64,000 nucleotides of DNA. Source: Amanita rubescens. Taxonomy: Eukaryota; Basidiomycota; Agaricomycetes; Agaricales; Amanitaceae. Below, in pieces: positions 12,639-24,741 of this stretch. How positions within the stretch are numbered: position 1 is the first letter of the stretch; each line of letters opens with the position of its first letter. Made by a program: the position numbers and the translations under genes. Below the pieces are notes generated by a model. That model was not told the DNA's origin and did no database searches. It was given only the letters and a program-made list of their open reading frames with translations. The stretch is taken from NCBI GenBank assembly GCA_015039365.1, contig WION01000031.1, forward strand, positions 1-64,000, written 5' to 3'.

Positions 12639-13508
12639 TCAAGGTTTAAAGAGGTACCCTCCTTCCCTCTGTACTGCATCAAACTTTAGCTCGGCGAGAG
12701 TTTTGCCCGACATCATGTCCTCGAGTGTGCATGAGACATGGTCACCTGGGTTCACAGGCCCCACACCTGAGGGCGTCCCCGTCAAGATCAAATCACCTTC
12801 CTGTGTCAAGGTATTCTCTACTTTAGCGCGAGGAACCGGGAGAGAGGGGGAGCGTACCTCTAGCGTCATAATCGACGAAACGTGCTCTATCAGTCTCGGA
12901 ATACCAAAAATCATATCTTTTGTTTTTCCATCCTGCTTGATTTCGTTGTTCACTGCGAGGGTGAGTCTTAGCTCGGTTGGATCCTTGATGTCTGAGCTTG
13001 CGAGGAAGGTGGTACTGATGGGAGTGAACCCGTCAAAACCTTTCGCGGTTGACCATGGTAAGCCGAGTGATTTCACTTTGGATTGGAGGTTGCGGGCGGT
13101 CATGTCGACTGCGAGGGTATATCCGGCTATGTAGGAGTGGGCGTTGGAGGGGTGGATGTCTCGCCCACGTTTGGATATGATGAGGCCGAGTTCGACTGTG
13201 GGCGTGTGACGTGAGGGAGGGTATAGGAACGGAATGAGGAGATTGAACGTACCTTCATGATGTGCAATGATGCCTCTGGGTATCTCTAGAGTGCCGCCAG
13301 AGGGGAGGTAGCTCGTTGTTGGTTTGAGGAAGAAGAATGGTTCGGTGGGTGCAGTGTTGTTGAGCTCTTTGATGTGGTCGGCGTAATTGCGGCCTATTGC
13401 AACGATCTGCACGCATCAGTTATTTGAGCGGTGATGAGCGTGGGCTTGGTGGGGCAAGCGTACCTTTTTGCCTGTGCGAAGAAAGTTGCGTACGGAGGAA
13501 GACGCCAT
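12639..13508 (-). CDS. Fumarylacetoacetate hydrolase family protein (FAHD1-like acylpyruvase)
   Basis: Four exons: 13464-13508, 13253-13406, 12858-13195 and 12639-12800, with three introns of 57 bp each. They encode about 232 residues, the usual size for FAHD1/YisK-like enzymes. The short first exon ends in GKK before IVAIGRNYADH, the classic N-terminal strand of the family. Metal-binding acids are seen in HHEVELG (about residues 63-69, formed across an intron) and in DMTARN (near 100). The substrate-loop motif TGTPSGVG lies near 186-193. Known members hydrolyse acylpyruvates or decarboxylate oxaloacetate, often in mitochondria. It is divergent from ILV2, sharing a 677-bp upstream region. The family is secure; the exact substrate is not. 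Confidence 0.9.
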
Positions 13509-14185
13509 TGCCCTGGGAACTTGGTTGCCGGCCGTCCGGCTTCGGCCGCGTCGCAAGAACGGCCAAGCGCTTCTGAAGTTCTAATTTCATTGTCAGACAG
13601 TTGATAACGGAATTCTAGGCGAGTCTATTCTAAACACTTAGAGAACTTCGGGCCGTGTGCGATGGGCCGCTGTAATGTAGAGAAATGTTTCAAAGCTCAA
13701 GTTTCTCATGTAGAGAGCTGTCCGTTTCATTTGCGCGGGGATCCACAAGACGTGTTCCGTAGGCAGACTCTTGGCATGTCGTGATGTTTTCTTGGCTTGG
13801 CTTGGCTGTATGCACGCTACGTACATATAAAGAGGACGGCTGAGTTCGGAGTTTTCTGAAGCATGTCTACAAGTCCCAGGTAAGAACGGAATAGTACGCG
13901 CAGCCGGAATGTAGTTTTCTAATATGTTCGCAGCCCATCGGACACGGCGCACCTCTCTCCAAGCTGGGTAGTTGGGATCTTCATAGTACTAGGTGAGTAA
14001 TCCAGACAAGAAAATGAGTGGTATATTAATGGGAAAGAGACTAGCATTAGTGGGAGTTGCTATAATAGCGACTGTTGTGTACGAAAAGAGATCTAGACGG
14101 AGAGTCATTTGACCGTGGAGTCGGATCGGAGTGTCGGCCGAATCAAAAATCATTTAAACCTCGAGTCATTTTCTCATCCGCCAAA
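13509..14185. promoter_or_regulatory. Divergent promoter region between FAHD1-like gene and ILV2
   Basis: 677 bp without a convincing gene. A TATA-like ACATATAAAG lies near 13822. Two copies of AAATGACTC, read on the minus strand (cores GAGTCA at 14102-14107 and 14163-14168), lie within 85 bp of the ILV2 start. TGACTC is the half-site of Gcn4/CPC1-type bZIP factors, which drive general amino-acid control of ILV genes in fungi. Its use here is inferred only. The region 13526-13550 is GC-rich with CCGG repeats, but the spacing does not match a Leu3 site. Confidence 0.4.
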
Positions 14186-16448
14186 ATGTCCTTTGCTACC
14201 TCAAAATTGCGTCCAAGCCACGCAAAGGCTTTCGTGCGCCATCGTTCATCTGCAGCAGTAGCAGCATCCTCGTCATCATCTCATCTAGAAGCAAAATCAA
14301 GAGTTAGAGAACATGCTAGACATATTAGTCGTTCTACAACCGCAAACGCTACCGTCGCTCCTGCTGTGTACGTTCTTTTCTTTCTTCACTCAACATTCTC
14401 AATAACACTCGCATAGGAGGCCAAATCCTTCTCATACTTTCCCTCCCGTATCTCTGCCCTCAACTTCACCAAGCCCCTCTATCCCCGACCATGGACCCCT
14501 AGATCACTCCTTCGTCGGCCTCTCAGGCGGCCAAATCTTCCACGAAATGATGCTCAGACATAATGTAAAACACATTTTTGGCTACCCCGGCGGTGCCATC
14601 CTCCCCGTCTTTGATGCCATTTACCAATCTCCTCACTTCGATTTTGTTCTCCCACGACATGAACAAGGTGCGGGACATATGGCAGAAGGTTACGCCCGCG
14701 TATCCGGAAAACCCGGCGTCGTTCTCGTCACCTCCGGCCCAGGCGCGACCAATGTCGTCACACCCATGCAAGATGCCCTCTCAGACGGTGTCCCCCTCAT
14801 CGTCTTCTGCGGCCAAGTAGCCACCTCCTCCATCGGCTCAGATGCCTTCCAAGAAGCAGACGTCGTCGGCATCTCCCGCTCCTGTACAAAATGGAACGTC
14901 ATGGTCAAGGACATCGCCGAGCTCCCACGCAGAATTAACGAAGCCTTCAAAATCGCTACTTCGGGCCGTCCAGGCCCCGTCTTGGTCGACCTCCCAAAAG
15001 ATGTCACAGCTAGCATTCTCAAAACTCCTCTATCGCGGAAAGCCACCACACCAGGCATCAACCTCGGTTTGCCCAGTAACCCCCTGGCCATGTTGGAGCC
15101 ACCCTTCGACCCCTCCCTCATCTCGCAAGCCGCGACTCTCATCAACCAATCTCAAAAACCGATCATCTACGCAGGCGCGGGTGTCCTTTCCTCCCCCGCC
15201 GGCCCGGTCCTCCTATCCCAACTGGCAGAGCAAGGAAACATACCCGTATGCACGACCTTGCAAGGTCTCGGCGCGTTCGACGAGACAGCCGACAAAAGTC
15301 TACATATGCTCGGTATGCACGGAAGCGCCTACGCCAACCTCGCTATGCAACACGCAGACGTGATCATCGCCCTCGGCGCACGTTTCGACGATCGCGTAAC
15401 TGGAAAAGTCGACACGTTCGCCCCTGCTGCACGAGTAGCCGGTCAACAAGGTCGCGGAGGGATTATCCATTTTGAAATTATGCCCAAGAATATTAATAAA
15501 GTCGTTCAAGCGAATATACCCGTCATGGGTGACGTCGTGTCAAATTTGAGAGCGCTCGTGCCTGGTATTAAGTTTAACGAGCGTAAGGAGTGGTTTGAGA
15601 CGATTAGGGGGTGGAAGAAGAGTTATCCGTTTACGTATGATAAGAGCAAGCCTGGGGAGCCGATGAAGCCTCAGGAGGTGATTGAGGAGATGGATAGATT
15701 GTTGAGTGGGAAGAAGGAAGATGTGATTGTGTCGACGGGGGTTGGGCAGCATCAGATGTGGGCTGCGCAACATTTTAGGTGGAGGCATCCGAGGTCGATG
15801 GTGACTAGTGGTGGATTGGGGGTCAGTCGATTCGATGTGTTTTTCTTTGAACTTTATCTGATTTGTTTTTTTTGACAGACGATGGGATTCGGGCTACCAG
15901 CGGCGATTGGAGCCAAGGTAGCTGCACCCAACAAAATCGTTGTAGATGTCGATGGCGATGCGTCGTTCAGTATGACGGCGATGGAGCTAGCGACGGCTTC
16001 TCAGTACGGTATCGGAGTCAAAGTCCTTGTTATGAATAACGAGTTCCAAGGAATGGTCCTTCAATGGCAAGGTTAGACGCCCTCGTGTTCTTGATCGACT
16101 CTTTGCTAACCCGGCGTTTTAGACCTGTTCTACGAACAACGCTACTCCCACACACGCATGACAAACCCAGACTTTGTCAAGCTCGCCAACGCGATGGGTG
16201 TCCACGCTCTGCGGTGCTCTCGTGCGGAAGATTTGGGCCAGAAAATGAAAGAGTTTTTGGAATACGATAATTCCAAACCGGTTTTGTTGGAGTGTGTCGT
16301 TGAGAAGAACGAGCATGTGTTCCCTATGGTGAGCGTCGTTTTTGGGGTCGTCCTCATCATGGACGTTTTAGCTGATTGGTGTTTTTTCCAGGTCCCGGCG
16401 GGTAAAGCGCTACATGAACAATTGTTGCATCCTTCCTTGAGAAAATGA
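14186..16448 (+). CDS. ILV2: Acetolactate synthase (acetohydroxyacid synthase), catalytic subunit, mitochondrial
   Basis: Five exons (14186-14367, 14417-15821, 15879-16071, 16123-16328, 16392-16448) give about 680 residues, close to yeast Ilv2. The N-terminus is rich in Ser, Ala and basic residues and looks like a mitochondrial presequence. Hallmarks: [10 protein letters not shown], the catalytic glutamate in [13 protein letters not shown] (about residue 143), the FAD/TPP-enzyme core, and the TPP/Mg motif [13 protein letters not shown] ending in MNNE. It performs the first common step of valine and isoleucine synthesis: pyruvate to acetolactate, and with 2-ketobutyrate to acetohydroxybutyrate. 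At the position equivalent to yeast Pro192 and plant Pro197 the motif reads GQVATSSIG, with Ala. Possible Gcn4-type sites lie upstream. The identification is very secure; splice sites were chosen by consensus and family match. Confidence 0.97.
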
Positions 16449-16850
16449 TCCCTCGAGCATCTCAACGCAAAAAGCAGTCTTTAAAGATTGCACCCGTCAT
16501 ACTAACGGACGTCACGCTGCGCATTTCGTATCACATTTACACGTTTTTTTCTCTCTTTGATTATTGGCAGGCAACAAAAGACTACTTTAGGATATTTAAT
16601 ATATACAAGTAGTATTAGACGTAGGTGAGAAAGAGAAGAATCGCTCGAGAGAAGAGTGGAATATAAAATGTAATATACCTTGGGTTTTCCATACGTTTGC
16701 CAACTAGTATTCGGAGCTTTGGAGGCATGGTGGCGGGCCTTGACCAGAAAATGTGCTGAGGCGGATTGTAGAGTATCAACACCGTGTTAGAGGCATTGAA
16801 TATCATGTTCTTAACTAAACCAGATTTATTATTAGCGTATGCTAGTGTAA
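16449..16850. other. Intergenic, 402 bp between converging genes
   Basis: Holds the 3' UTR of ILV2 and that of the minus-strand F-box gene. The sequence is AT-rich with several TATA/AATATA strings suited to polyadenylation. Nothing else was recognised. Confidence 0.4.
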
Positions 16851-18344
16851 TTAAAATTTCAAGGTAATATTGATGCCTGCCTCCTTCAACTTTGCAATAA
16901 CCTCGTCAGACTCTCGTTGTTCATTTCCGCCACGCTTGGTATGAACTGTTACGTCCTTTATAATAGTCATATCTTCTCTCCAGCTACGACTATTTCCAAT
17001 CAACGCATTGACTGTTTTCATGCGTGTTTCCACCATGCGAACCACCTCATTGACATCACAATCGATATTGCCGAGGTTCAAGTTTGTGAGAAATCGTCCA
17101 AGAGTGCCACTTGATATACCAATGATAGCTGCATCGTCCAATATAGCATCACGTTTAACTGAAAGCGTGCGGAGCATAGGTGCATTCCGTAAAATAGAAG
17201 AGGTCGATAGCGGAAAATTGAAGAGTTTGATTTCTTCAAGTCCTTGCATATTATATTGTTGCTTGATAATCTCGAAGGTTTCAAACGCCCAGGGGCCACA
17301 TACATTTAGCTCGAGATTGACGAGGGAAGGACATGTGAAACTGCGCAGAATCATATTAAGATCAGTGCTCTCTTCCACGTCCTCGTCAATTGTCAGGCAA
17401 AAATCCCGTAAAGAAGGTATGGTTAACTCCTGTAAGGTGTCGATTTGAAACTTCCGTATCCCGAAGTCGAGCACTTGCAGGTTTGGAATCTGGTGCAAGA
17501 TTTCGACAACGGAGTCCAAATCCGCTACAAAATTGTAGAAGCCGATATGCAGGGATTGTAACTGGCTCCATGGAAAAGTTGTCGAGAGTTTATCAAGCGA
17601 GATATCTAACTCGTCACCGCAAATCGTCAGAGATCGAAGCCGGGTGATAAGATGGTGCGGATTATTCATGTTTATGTTCAGGTCGTCGTCGGAAAGTGTG
17701 AGGTCGAGGCTCAAGTCCATTAGATCCGATAAACTGGCCTCGAAAAACGTTAATAATTCCACCAACTTCCTATAAGTTAGGGAAAGATGGAGCCTCTTGA
17801 CACGAAAGGGCAGAAGAATCGTCTGCAACACGCTGGCAATTTCATCGCTGTCTAAGAGCGAGGTACCAAAATCTATTGACAGCCTAACCGGGAGCGTCTC
17901 AGCCCGCATAAGCCATCGCTGCCAATGACGAAGGTAGACAGCTTTGACAAAGTTTATCTTCAGCGGATACATAAGGTGGGCATTGCTCCATAGCTCGAAT
18001 GTATGAAGTGCCACTCTTCGCCAATGTGAACACACGTGGGATATGGCAAGTTGTGGAGGGGGATCCATGAGTCCGGGGATAGGAAAATGCACAGGTCCAT
18101 AATCTTGCGCAACTAGAATGAATATGCGACTGAGGACTTCGTTCGGAAGACGATTGTGATTGTGAGATGAAACCACGATGCCTAGGCGAACAAGGTCTTC
18201 TTCAATTCCTTTCCTTTTTTCAACGAGCTGCTCGATTTCTCGGTCGATGCATTTCAAAATCTCCCGCTTCTGCATCATGACATCACGAATGGCGGCCACG
18301 TGAGAGTCCTTTTGGGGGTTTTCTCCACCATTGAAGAAACCCAT
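16851..18344 (-). CDS. F-box domain protein (coiled coil, F-box, LRR-like)
   Basis: An intronless frame of 497 codons. Residues about 20-52 form a charged, coiled-coil-like helix (KREILKCIDREIEQLVEKR). An F-box follows at about 64-115, opening with NRLPNEVLSRIFILVAQ and including the typical CSHWRRVALHTFELWSN. The remaining 380 residues contain irregular leucine-rich segments (LQVLDFGIRKF, LVNLELNVC, LRTLSVKR). In Agaricomycetes such proteins form a large family thought to recruit substrates to SCF ubiquitin ligases. This one is not closely related to the three F-box genes further along, which lack the N-terminal coil. The target is unknown. Confidence 0.85.
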   Translation of the reverse strand: MGFFNGGENPQKDSHVAAIRDVMMQKREILKCIDREIEQLVEKRKGIEEDLVRLGIVVSSHNHNRLPNEVLSRIFILVAQDYGPVHFPIPGLMDPPPQLAISHVCSHWRRVALHTFELWSNAHLMYPLKINFVKAVYLRHWQRWLMRAETLPVRLSIDFGTSLLDSDEIASVLQTILLPFRVKRLHLSLTYRKLVELLTFFEASLSDLMDLSLDLTLSDDDLNINMNNPHHLITRLRSLTICGDELDISLDKLSTTFPWSQLQSLHIGFYNFVADLDSVVEILHQIPNLQVLDFGIRKFQIDTLQELTIPSLRDFCLTIDEDVEESTDLNMILRSFTCPSLVNLELNVCGPWAFETFEIIKQQYNMQGLEEIKLFNFPLSTSSILRNAPMLRTLSVKRDAILDDAAIIGISSGTLGRFLTNLNLGNIDCDVNEVVRMVETRMKTVNALIGNSRSWREDMTIIKDVTVHTKRGGNEQRESDEVIAKLKEAGINITLKF

Positions 18345-18698
18345 CTGCTATGTGCGAGTCGGATGTTTCCTTCGAGCAAGGAAGCTTACTACCGACGTAC
18401 CGTCAATTTCAAGTGGTACGCGACTGTGACTGTGGCTGTGACGTGATCTGCAACCCGGACATTCATACAGCAAGAGAAGAACGGCATAGCTTCGCCCTTC
18501 AGACCATACACCATGGGTTCTCCACGGTTCGATTTGAAGGCTCCTACGAGTCTGCAAGAGTTAGGCCACAATACCCGTCTGAAGGTTCAACGTTCAACGT
18601 CTAGCTTACAAGATGTAGATTATTCGAAAAAATACATTTATGCACAAATAGTGTATCTGTCACTGTTCATCTCGTACTTTTTTCCGCTTGACCTTTCG
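18345..18698. other. Intergenic, 354 bp (F-box promoter and SAPS gene 3' side)
   Basis: Presumably the promoter of the minus-strand F-box gene and the 3' UTR of the SAPS gene. Short open frames on both strands overlap each other and look random. No clear TATA box was seen. Confidence 0.35.
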
Positions 18699-21600
18699 TC
18701 ATGCACTCCCAGCCAGATCCATTCCAGGACTTGGATTCGGACTGCCATCTTCCGCAAATGTCCAGCTCCCCGTCGTTGCGGTTGGGGTAAGCGTGAACTC
18801 TCCCTCTCCTCTATTCACGCCTGCACCCGCACCTCCACCCCGACCGACCACCTCGACATGAACTCCAATCCTATTCCAGTTCCCATGGTCATGGTCATGT
18901 TCATCTTGTCCATCACCATCGTAATCACCAAAACCGTCAGCATCAGCACTGTGAAACTCGCCAAAATCACCAAAGTCGCCAAACGAACCGTCTCCGTCAT
19001 CCGAGAAGGAAGACGAGAAGCCGAATGGGTCTTCACCATCCATTCCGCCAACAACTGCAACACTGGCGGAACCGACATCGGCAGCTGGGCCGCCTGGGTG
19101 ACGAACGTGCAGGCCACTACCGAATACCACCTCGTTACCCTGGTTAGCAGCGGCGTGTGCGTCCGAGAAAGGGCCGAATCCCCCCTCATCGTCCTGAAAA
19201 TAAGCAGAACGAGATTCGTGAGTAAGAAGAGGAAGAGGGCGCATGTACACGTACATCGTCGTTTACATTGAACGGGGAGCCCTGAGCCCGAGCACGAACA
19301 TGACCAGCACCCACGCTACTAGCACCTGACGCAGGTATCGTCAGGCCACGCGCTGTGGTAAATGAAGATTTGATGCTTGTAGGGTCAAACGAATCCTATG
19401 AAAGAGTCAACATCAAGAAACTGAGAAAAGATAGAAAACTCACGTCAAACCGTGCATCAACGCTGCTCAGCGGTCTCCGCTCCACCCCACTCAACGGGCC
19501 CATAGCCAAAGAATGCCTCGTGGTTGTTATTGGAGGAACCGGTGAAAGAGTACTACTCTGAGCAGCAGCAGCCACTCCCAATCCGAACGTAGACTGGGAT
19601 AACCACCCGCCGACTTCTTCATCTTCATCGTCAGAGCTGGAGGACCCTCCGCCATACGATACTTCAGATGAATGCATCTCTTGAGCCAGGTACGACGCGA
19701 ACTGTTTCTAATCAGAACGTGTCTCACTCAACGTTTCGAAACACTTACCCTCGGAGCGCTGCTATTTCCTTCTTCCTCTTCTTCCTCCGGTACGTTTCCA
19801 TAGCCAGCCGGACCTGGCAAAGAACCAAAATCCGCCGTACTAGCTCTCGGCGGGTGCCCACTGCCTAACCGCTTATTAAACTCAGTCTTGACCTCGTTCC
19901 CTGGTGTCATCCCCAAAGTGCTATTGTTGATTGCGGCGGCGGCGGTACTCCCAGCCAATCCGAATCCATGACCGGAACCCAATGAACGAGCGCCGTGACC
20001 AACTCCTCCAAACCCACCACCAGCCATCTCCGTCGTCGTTGTCGTCGTTGCCGCCGCTGCAGCAGCAGCAGCATTAAACCCATCCGAATCGTCTTCGTCG
20101 ACTTGCCATTTTGAAAACGCGCGTTGAGTAGTACCAGTCACAGCCGGTTTACCACCGCCGAGCATACTCGAATCCCGCTCTTTGGTCTCGTTATACCGCC
20201 CTTTCACGTATTCTTCCCATTCGGGTACAGGTGCATACTTGATCAGGGCTTCGCGGAGATCTGGAGGATATCGTTCGAGCGTGACGAGCACGTCTTCTGC
20301 GATGAGCGTTAGGTGGCCCATGTAGCCTAACCGGACGCCTTTTGGTTTGAAGCTGTAAACATACTTATGTAAGACAATGGAATTCTTGAGGAAAATGGAG
20401 TGAGAATCTCACCTTTCGACGTCATTTACTTTTTGACCTTGGACGATCTGGTGCATGATCCTTGCGTCGCGGAAGAGCGCTATGGCCAACTCGCGGTTAA
20501 GCCCGCTAGACACATTTCCAGTCAAGATTTGGTGTATAAGGTCGTATACGGCGCTATGTAGAAAGTTGTTCCATGGAAAATCGAAAAAGAGGTCCTATAC
20601 CCCAATGTCGTAAGCACGCAGGGCAGAACGTGTCAAAAAAAAAAATTCCCACCAGAAACGTGGTCAAGATGTTCAAGTCAATAAAACACCGTTTGAGCTT
20701 CTCCCCAATGCAGAGTTTTGTTTCTCGGACGAGTGATAGCGTCCTCCGCGAACTTCTCCGAGACCCGTGGAATCTTGATTGCGAAGGCGAGAGATCTTGA
20801 GAACGTGACGCCGTTCTTGACAATGGCATGCCTGGAGACGTTCTTTCGGGCGGTGGCGGGCTAAAAGGGTTTTCAGGGGGAGAGCTTTCGGGAGGAGACG
20901 TCGAGGAAGAAGCAGAGGAAGGAGGGAGTGGTGTTGGTTCCTGGGCAGGAGACATTGACTGAGGTTCGTCAAACATGGCAATTTCTTCCATTGCGTCTTC
21001 ATCTGAGCTTCCAGGCTCGTCGTCGCTACTCATTTCTTCGTCCGAAGAGAAATTGGGAGAGGTAGAGGAACGTGAAGCTCCATGAACAGGCAGCTCCAAA
21101 GCAGGTTCCACCTCGTCTTGTATCGTCTCAATTGGCTCCCGTTCCCGATCACCTATCTGGTTAAGGGAGATAACTTGCGCGAGTCCTTCAAGTGCAGCGA
21201 GGCCGCCCCGCAACCGACCCTGTTCGTCATACAATCCGTCGTACTCCGATGGCCGGTTCAGCACCGACATGTTCGAACAATGCAATAACTCTGCAAACAG
21301 TTCGCATATCCGATACCGTTCCAGCGTAAGTGGAGTGATTTGACCAACGGTCGTTGAGACAGGACCAGTCTACGACGAGTTGAGTGAAAAAAAGTACGAA
21401 ACAACAACAGGGAAAACGCACCAGGGATCTCGGCGACCCCAACAACCGTTGTAGCTCCCCCATCCGCTCACACATGATCTCCAACAGCGGCCCAAAATGG
21501 ACCACACCCATCCGATCCACCATCTCTTGCATAGCATGCTCTAGCTCTTCTCTTCCATCTTCCGATTGCGTTTGTAAATGCTGTTGAATCTGTATCAGCC

Positions 21601-22801
21601 GATTCCGTACAGTATGGAACAGATAAGGCTCATAATAGTCCGAGTTATTTTTTCTGATGAGCTCAATGACGATGGAGATGGATTGCGCGACGGATGACGT
21701 GGCAGATTCCAGAGTAGGTAAAGTTGGGTTTTCCAGATCTTCAGCGTCTTCAGGCGCGACGTTGTGCCCTGGACCGAAATCGTACAATATGTATGACATG
21801 AGCTTCGACACGCTTTCTTTCTGGGCGAGTTCGCGAGCAAAGCGGTTGGAAGCTGGTCCGTTTTGAAGGTCTTCGGTTATGCCTGCGGCGGGTGAAGGGG
21901 TTGCCATTGCAATTATGTTTTTGATGAGTTCCGCCACGATCGTGTGCACGTCGGAGGTGTGTTGGGGCGCTAAGAAGTCTATCAGCCGTGGAATGAAGTT
22001 TTGGGATGATAACCACTGTTTTTGTCATATTTAGCGAGTATTTTGCATGAGGAACGTAGTACGCACTTCAAGGGTGCCAGCACCCTCGGGAAGCTCGTCC
22101 AATTGGATCATCCGAATCAACAAGTCTACAAACGGCGGCATCTCAATATGCCGCAAGAAGCTTTCGACGACAGAAGGTTGTGATTTGATAAATGCCAGCA
22201 TCTGAGGAAAAAAAAAACATTTTCGAACCTCAACGGCTGGAGAACAGAGAAAAGGCACCTCTGTAGGCTTTTTGCTCAAAAAGACAGAGTTGATTTTTGC
22301 GAAATGAGAGGCCATGACCATACGTGTTTTCATGTCTTCGGCGGAGCGGTCGAGCACGGTCTCCCAGAAGGGTTCGAGAACCTGGTTTTGCTCGTTCACG
22401 CAAGTCTCGACGATGGACCATATTTCGCTGCACAGCACTTCCGTAGCCACGTAAGGATACCTTGAGACGAACCGAGTAAGAAAAAAAACAGAGAGAATCG
22501 TAAAAAAAAGTGACGAACTTGAAGCGACCCCGCTCTTCACCCTCAATCTGGCCGGTCACATACCCAAACAATCTCTGAAGCACGTTCACCCGCTGGAAAT
22601 AGTCTATAAGTCTTGTATTCTGGGCTTTGCACTCTTGCAGTAAGTCATCTTCGTCTAGAATGGCTTCGAGAGACACGTCCTCCTTATCGAGCAGACTGTC
22701 TATGGCGGAACCATTGTGAAAGCCGAATCTGTGGCAAAATGACCGCCGAAACTGAGCAATAAAGTTCGGAGGAGGTTTATGCTAGACTACCTCCAGAACA
22801 T
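18699..22801 (-). CDS. SAPS-domain protein (Sit4/PP6 phosphatase-associated regulatory subunit)
   Basis: Eleven exons: 22791-22801, 22519-22728, 22259-22460, 22067-22201, 21422-22015, 20653-21369, 20413-20594, 19749-20352, 19444-19701, 19255-19395 and 18699-19193. They sum to 3549 nt, about 1182 residues, and introns are 47-62 bp. The protein opens with the family signature MFWRFGFHNGSAID, encoded across an 11-nt first exon. It contains DEDDLLQECKAQN, KYPYVATEVLCSEIW, a helical middle, and DLFFDFPWNNFLHS near residue 624. The C-terminal 400 residues are low-complexity Ser/Gly/Asp-rich, with poly-Ala and poly-Thr. Homologues (yeast SAP155/185/190, animal PPP6R) bind the Sit4/PP6 catalytic subunit and act in cell-cycle and TOR-linked signalling. 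Its start lies only 146 bp from the AP-2 mu stop. Identification is very secure. Confidence 0.93.
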
Positions 22802-22947
22802 GAGGTCTAAGATTCGGTTTCGGGGAGGTGACGGACGGAGGCGGTGGGAGGCTGGAGCAGAGCGGGTCCGGTCAAGTAGCCGGTAATTGTATGAGCATTC
22901 CTAGTACTACTACAAGTAATTACATCCGAATTCTACGCTAACATTCC

Positions 22948-24741
22948 TCAGAACTACAATGTCTCAGCATTACGCTCGTCAATCTGAACTAACACACTTA
23001 CCCGAATCTGATACGACCCGCTCGCTTTCGTCAGATATCGCACCCACTTGATGCTCTGATAGTTGGTCTTCTCAAACACTTTCAAGAACCTCACTATCAG
23101 CCCAGACGCCGTAAACATCAACACCTGGAAATCAACGTCAATGGGCGGCCTTGCCCACACTTGTCGGTGCGTTGTGCTCGTCAGATCCGCTGCAAGGTTG
23201 AATCCACATTCTTGTCCTCCCTGGAGACGGGGTATCCTGAACGGGCGCTAAGTCCTACAGTTCTGAACAAACCATAAAGAAACATACTTCCATATAACAA
23301 CATTCTCGTCAGGAACGTATTTGGCCTTGCCAGTAACGACTTTACAATCCACAGTGGTGGTGTTCAACGGCGTGGGTATCCGCAAGACAACGTCAGTCGC
23401 ATATAGTTTGTTGTTAAAGTTAGCCTTGACAACGATTGCATACGAAACTTGAGTTGTTCCGATTTCATGAATGGTGGGAATAACACGTAATGGTAGCTTA
23501 ACATTGGAAGTGCATCGATAACTGGAATGAATCATTAAAAAAAATCTTGATTACCGGTCTGATGGGAATATACACACCGCATAAGCTCAAACTCCCCGTC
23601 GGGCGGAATAAAGCTAATGGTACGAGTTGCGTCGAAATCGTGCAACCGCACGCACTGATGGAACTGGCAATCGTCCAGTTGGACAGCGTCACCCGCACCA
23701 GGACCGTTCTTGTCTATCACGAGTTTGTCGTTCAAGCCAAACTTGCACTCGGGAGAACCAGATAAATAAGCCCGCATTTGAATATGGCCATCCACGTCGG
23801 CGCGTAAAACGCTACCTGGCGATGATCAGATTGAGACGTCATCCCAAAAAAAGGCCGAGTTGTTACCTTTCGCGCTCATACTCAGGTTTACCGTCTCCAC
23901 GACATCCACAAACGCCTCATTCTTCTTGTACTTGACATCCCCTCTTCTCCAACTCGTCGCACCTGTAGCTTGGACAGTAATCTTGGCTGATTCTTCCTAT
24001 TCTTTGCTCAGCACGATATAGCGAGTAAATAAGATGCACTGACAGCTGCAATGGCAGAAGAAACTATGCTTTCCGTGGTGATATACGTTTTCAGAGTGTC
24101 TATCTCGCTGTTTTGAGGGTATCCAAAATCAAGAATTTCTGTAGTTTTTTCGTTCACTAATGTATTCTTGCCAATTGTAGAGCACACGCACCATCGATTA
24201 ACTCGTATATCAAAACAAAATTGTTTTTGACCGCTTCTTCATCAATCTTTCCAAAGTAGGACTTGGCGATGTTGATAAACCGGTAACAATACTCAAACAC
24301 AAGAGCTGCATTAGCGTTTGTCCTACGACTCGTTAGCACGCATAACGTAGAATAAATGAGACGTACTTTGTAACTGCGACCACATACAGGTTGTTCACCC
24401 TCACATGAAAAAAGCTCGTTGAACCAAGGGTTATAATAGGTGACCTAACGTCACTATTCGAGACGACTTGTATTCTGAATACATCGGCAATTGACCGTCT
24501 AAAAGCAAATCATCATTAGCGCGTAGGTTGAAAAAACACAGCGTTCTGATCACACTTAAAGTCGGTCCGATACAGTCGTGAGATTAGAACCTAGAGTCAA
24601 GAGTATATAAGAATTAAGGCCGTAGACTTTTTCGTTAAATTTACAAACCTCTCCCTTTAGATTAAAAATGAAAAAAGCCTAGTAAAGCAGGAATGAGCAC
24701 AGAACTGAGCTACAGAACGAAAGTTACGCACGGATATCATG
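22948..24741 (-). CDS. APM4: AP-2 clathrin adaptor complex, mu subunit
   Basis: Eleven exons: 24733-24741, 24649-24678, 24556-24590, 24367-24498, 24192-24322, 24044-24138, 23867-23996, 23578-23815, 23288-23521, 23002-23236 and 22948-22953. They total 1275 nt, about 424 residues, the normal size. The N-terminal longin-like domain reads [13 protein letters not shown] then [12 protein letters not shown] and [10 protein letters not shown], spread over exons of 9, 30 and 35 nt. The C-terminal mu-homology domain includes [26 protein letters not shown] and [18 protein letters not shown]. The last exon has only two codons, giving the typical end YQIRF. AP-2 mu binds Tyr-based sorting signals and phosphoinositides in endocytosis. 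The first exons were copied into the duplicated segment at 26968. Very secure. Confidence 0.95.

Noticed and set aside
13520..13555. Leu3-type site CCGGNNCCGG upstream of ILV2
   Set aside because: The CCGG copies are spaced by four bases instead of two, so the consensus is not met.
13638..13952. Minus-strand frame of 104 codons upstream of ILV2
   Set aside because: No family resemblance, no splice support, and it lies in the divergent promoter.
14547..15875. ILV2 starting at 14547
   Set aside because: This lacks the mitochondrial presequence and ends in an intron; exons 14186-14367 and 15879 onward restore the full enzyme.
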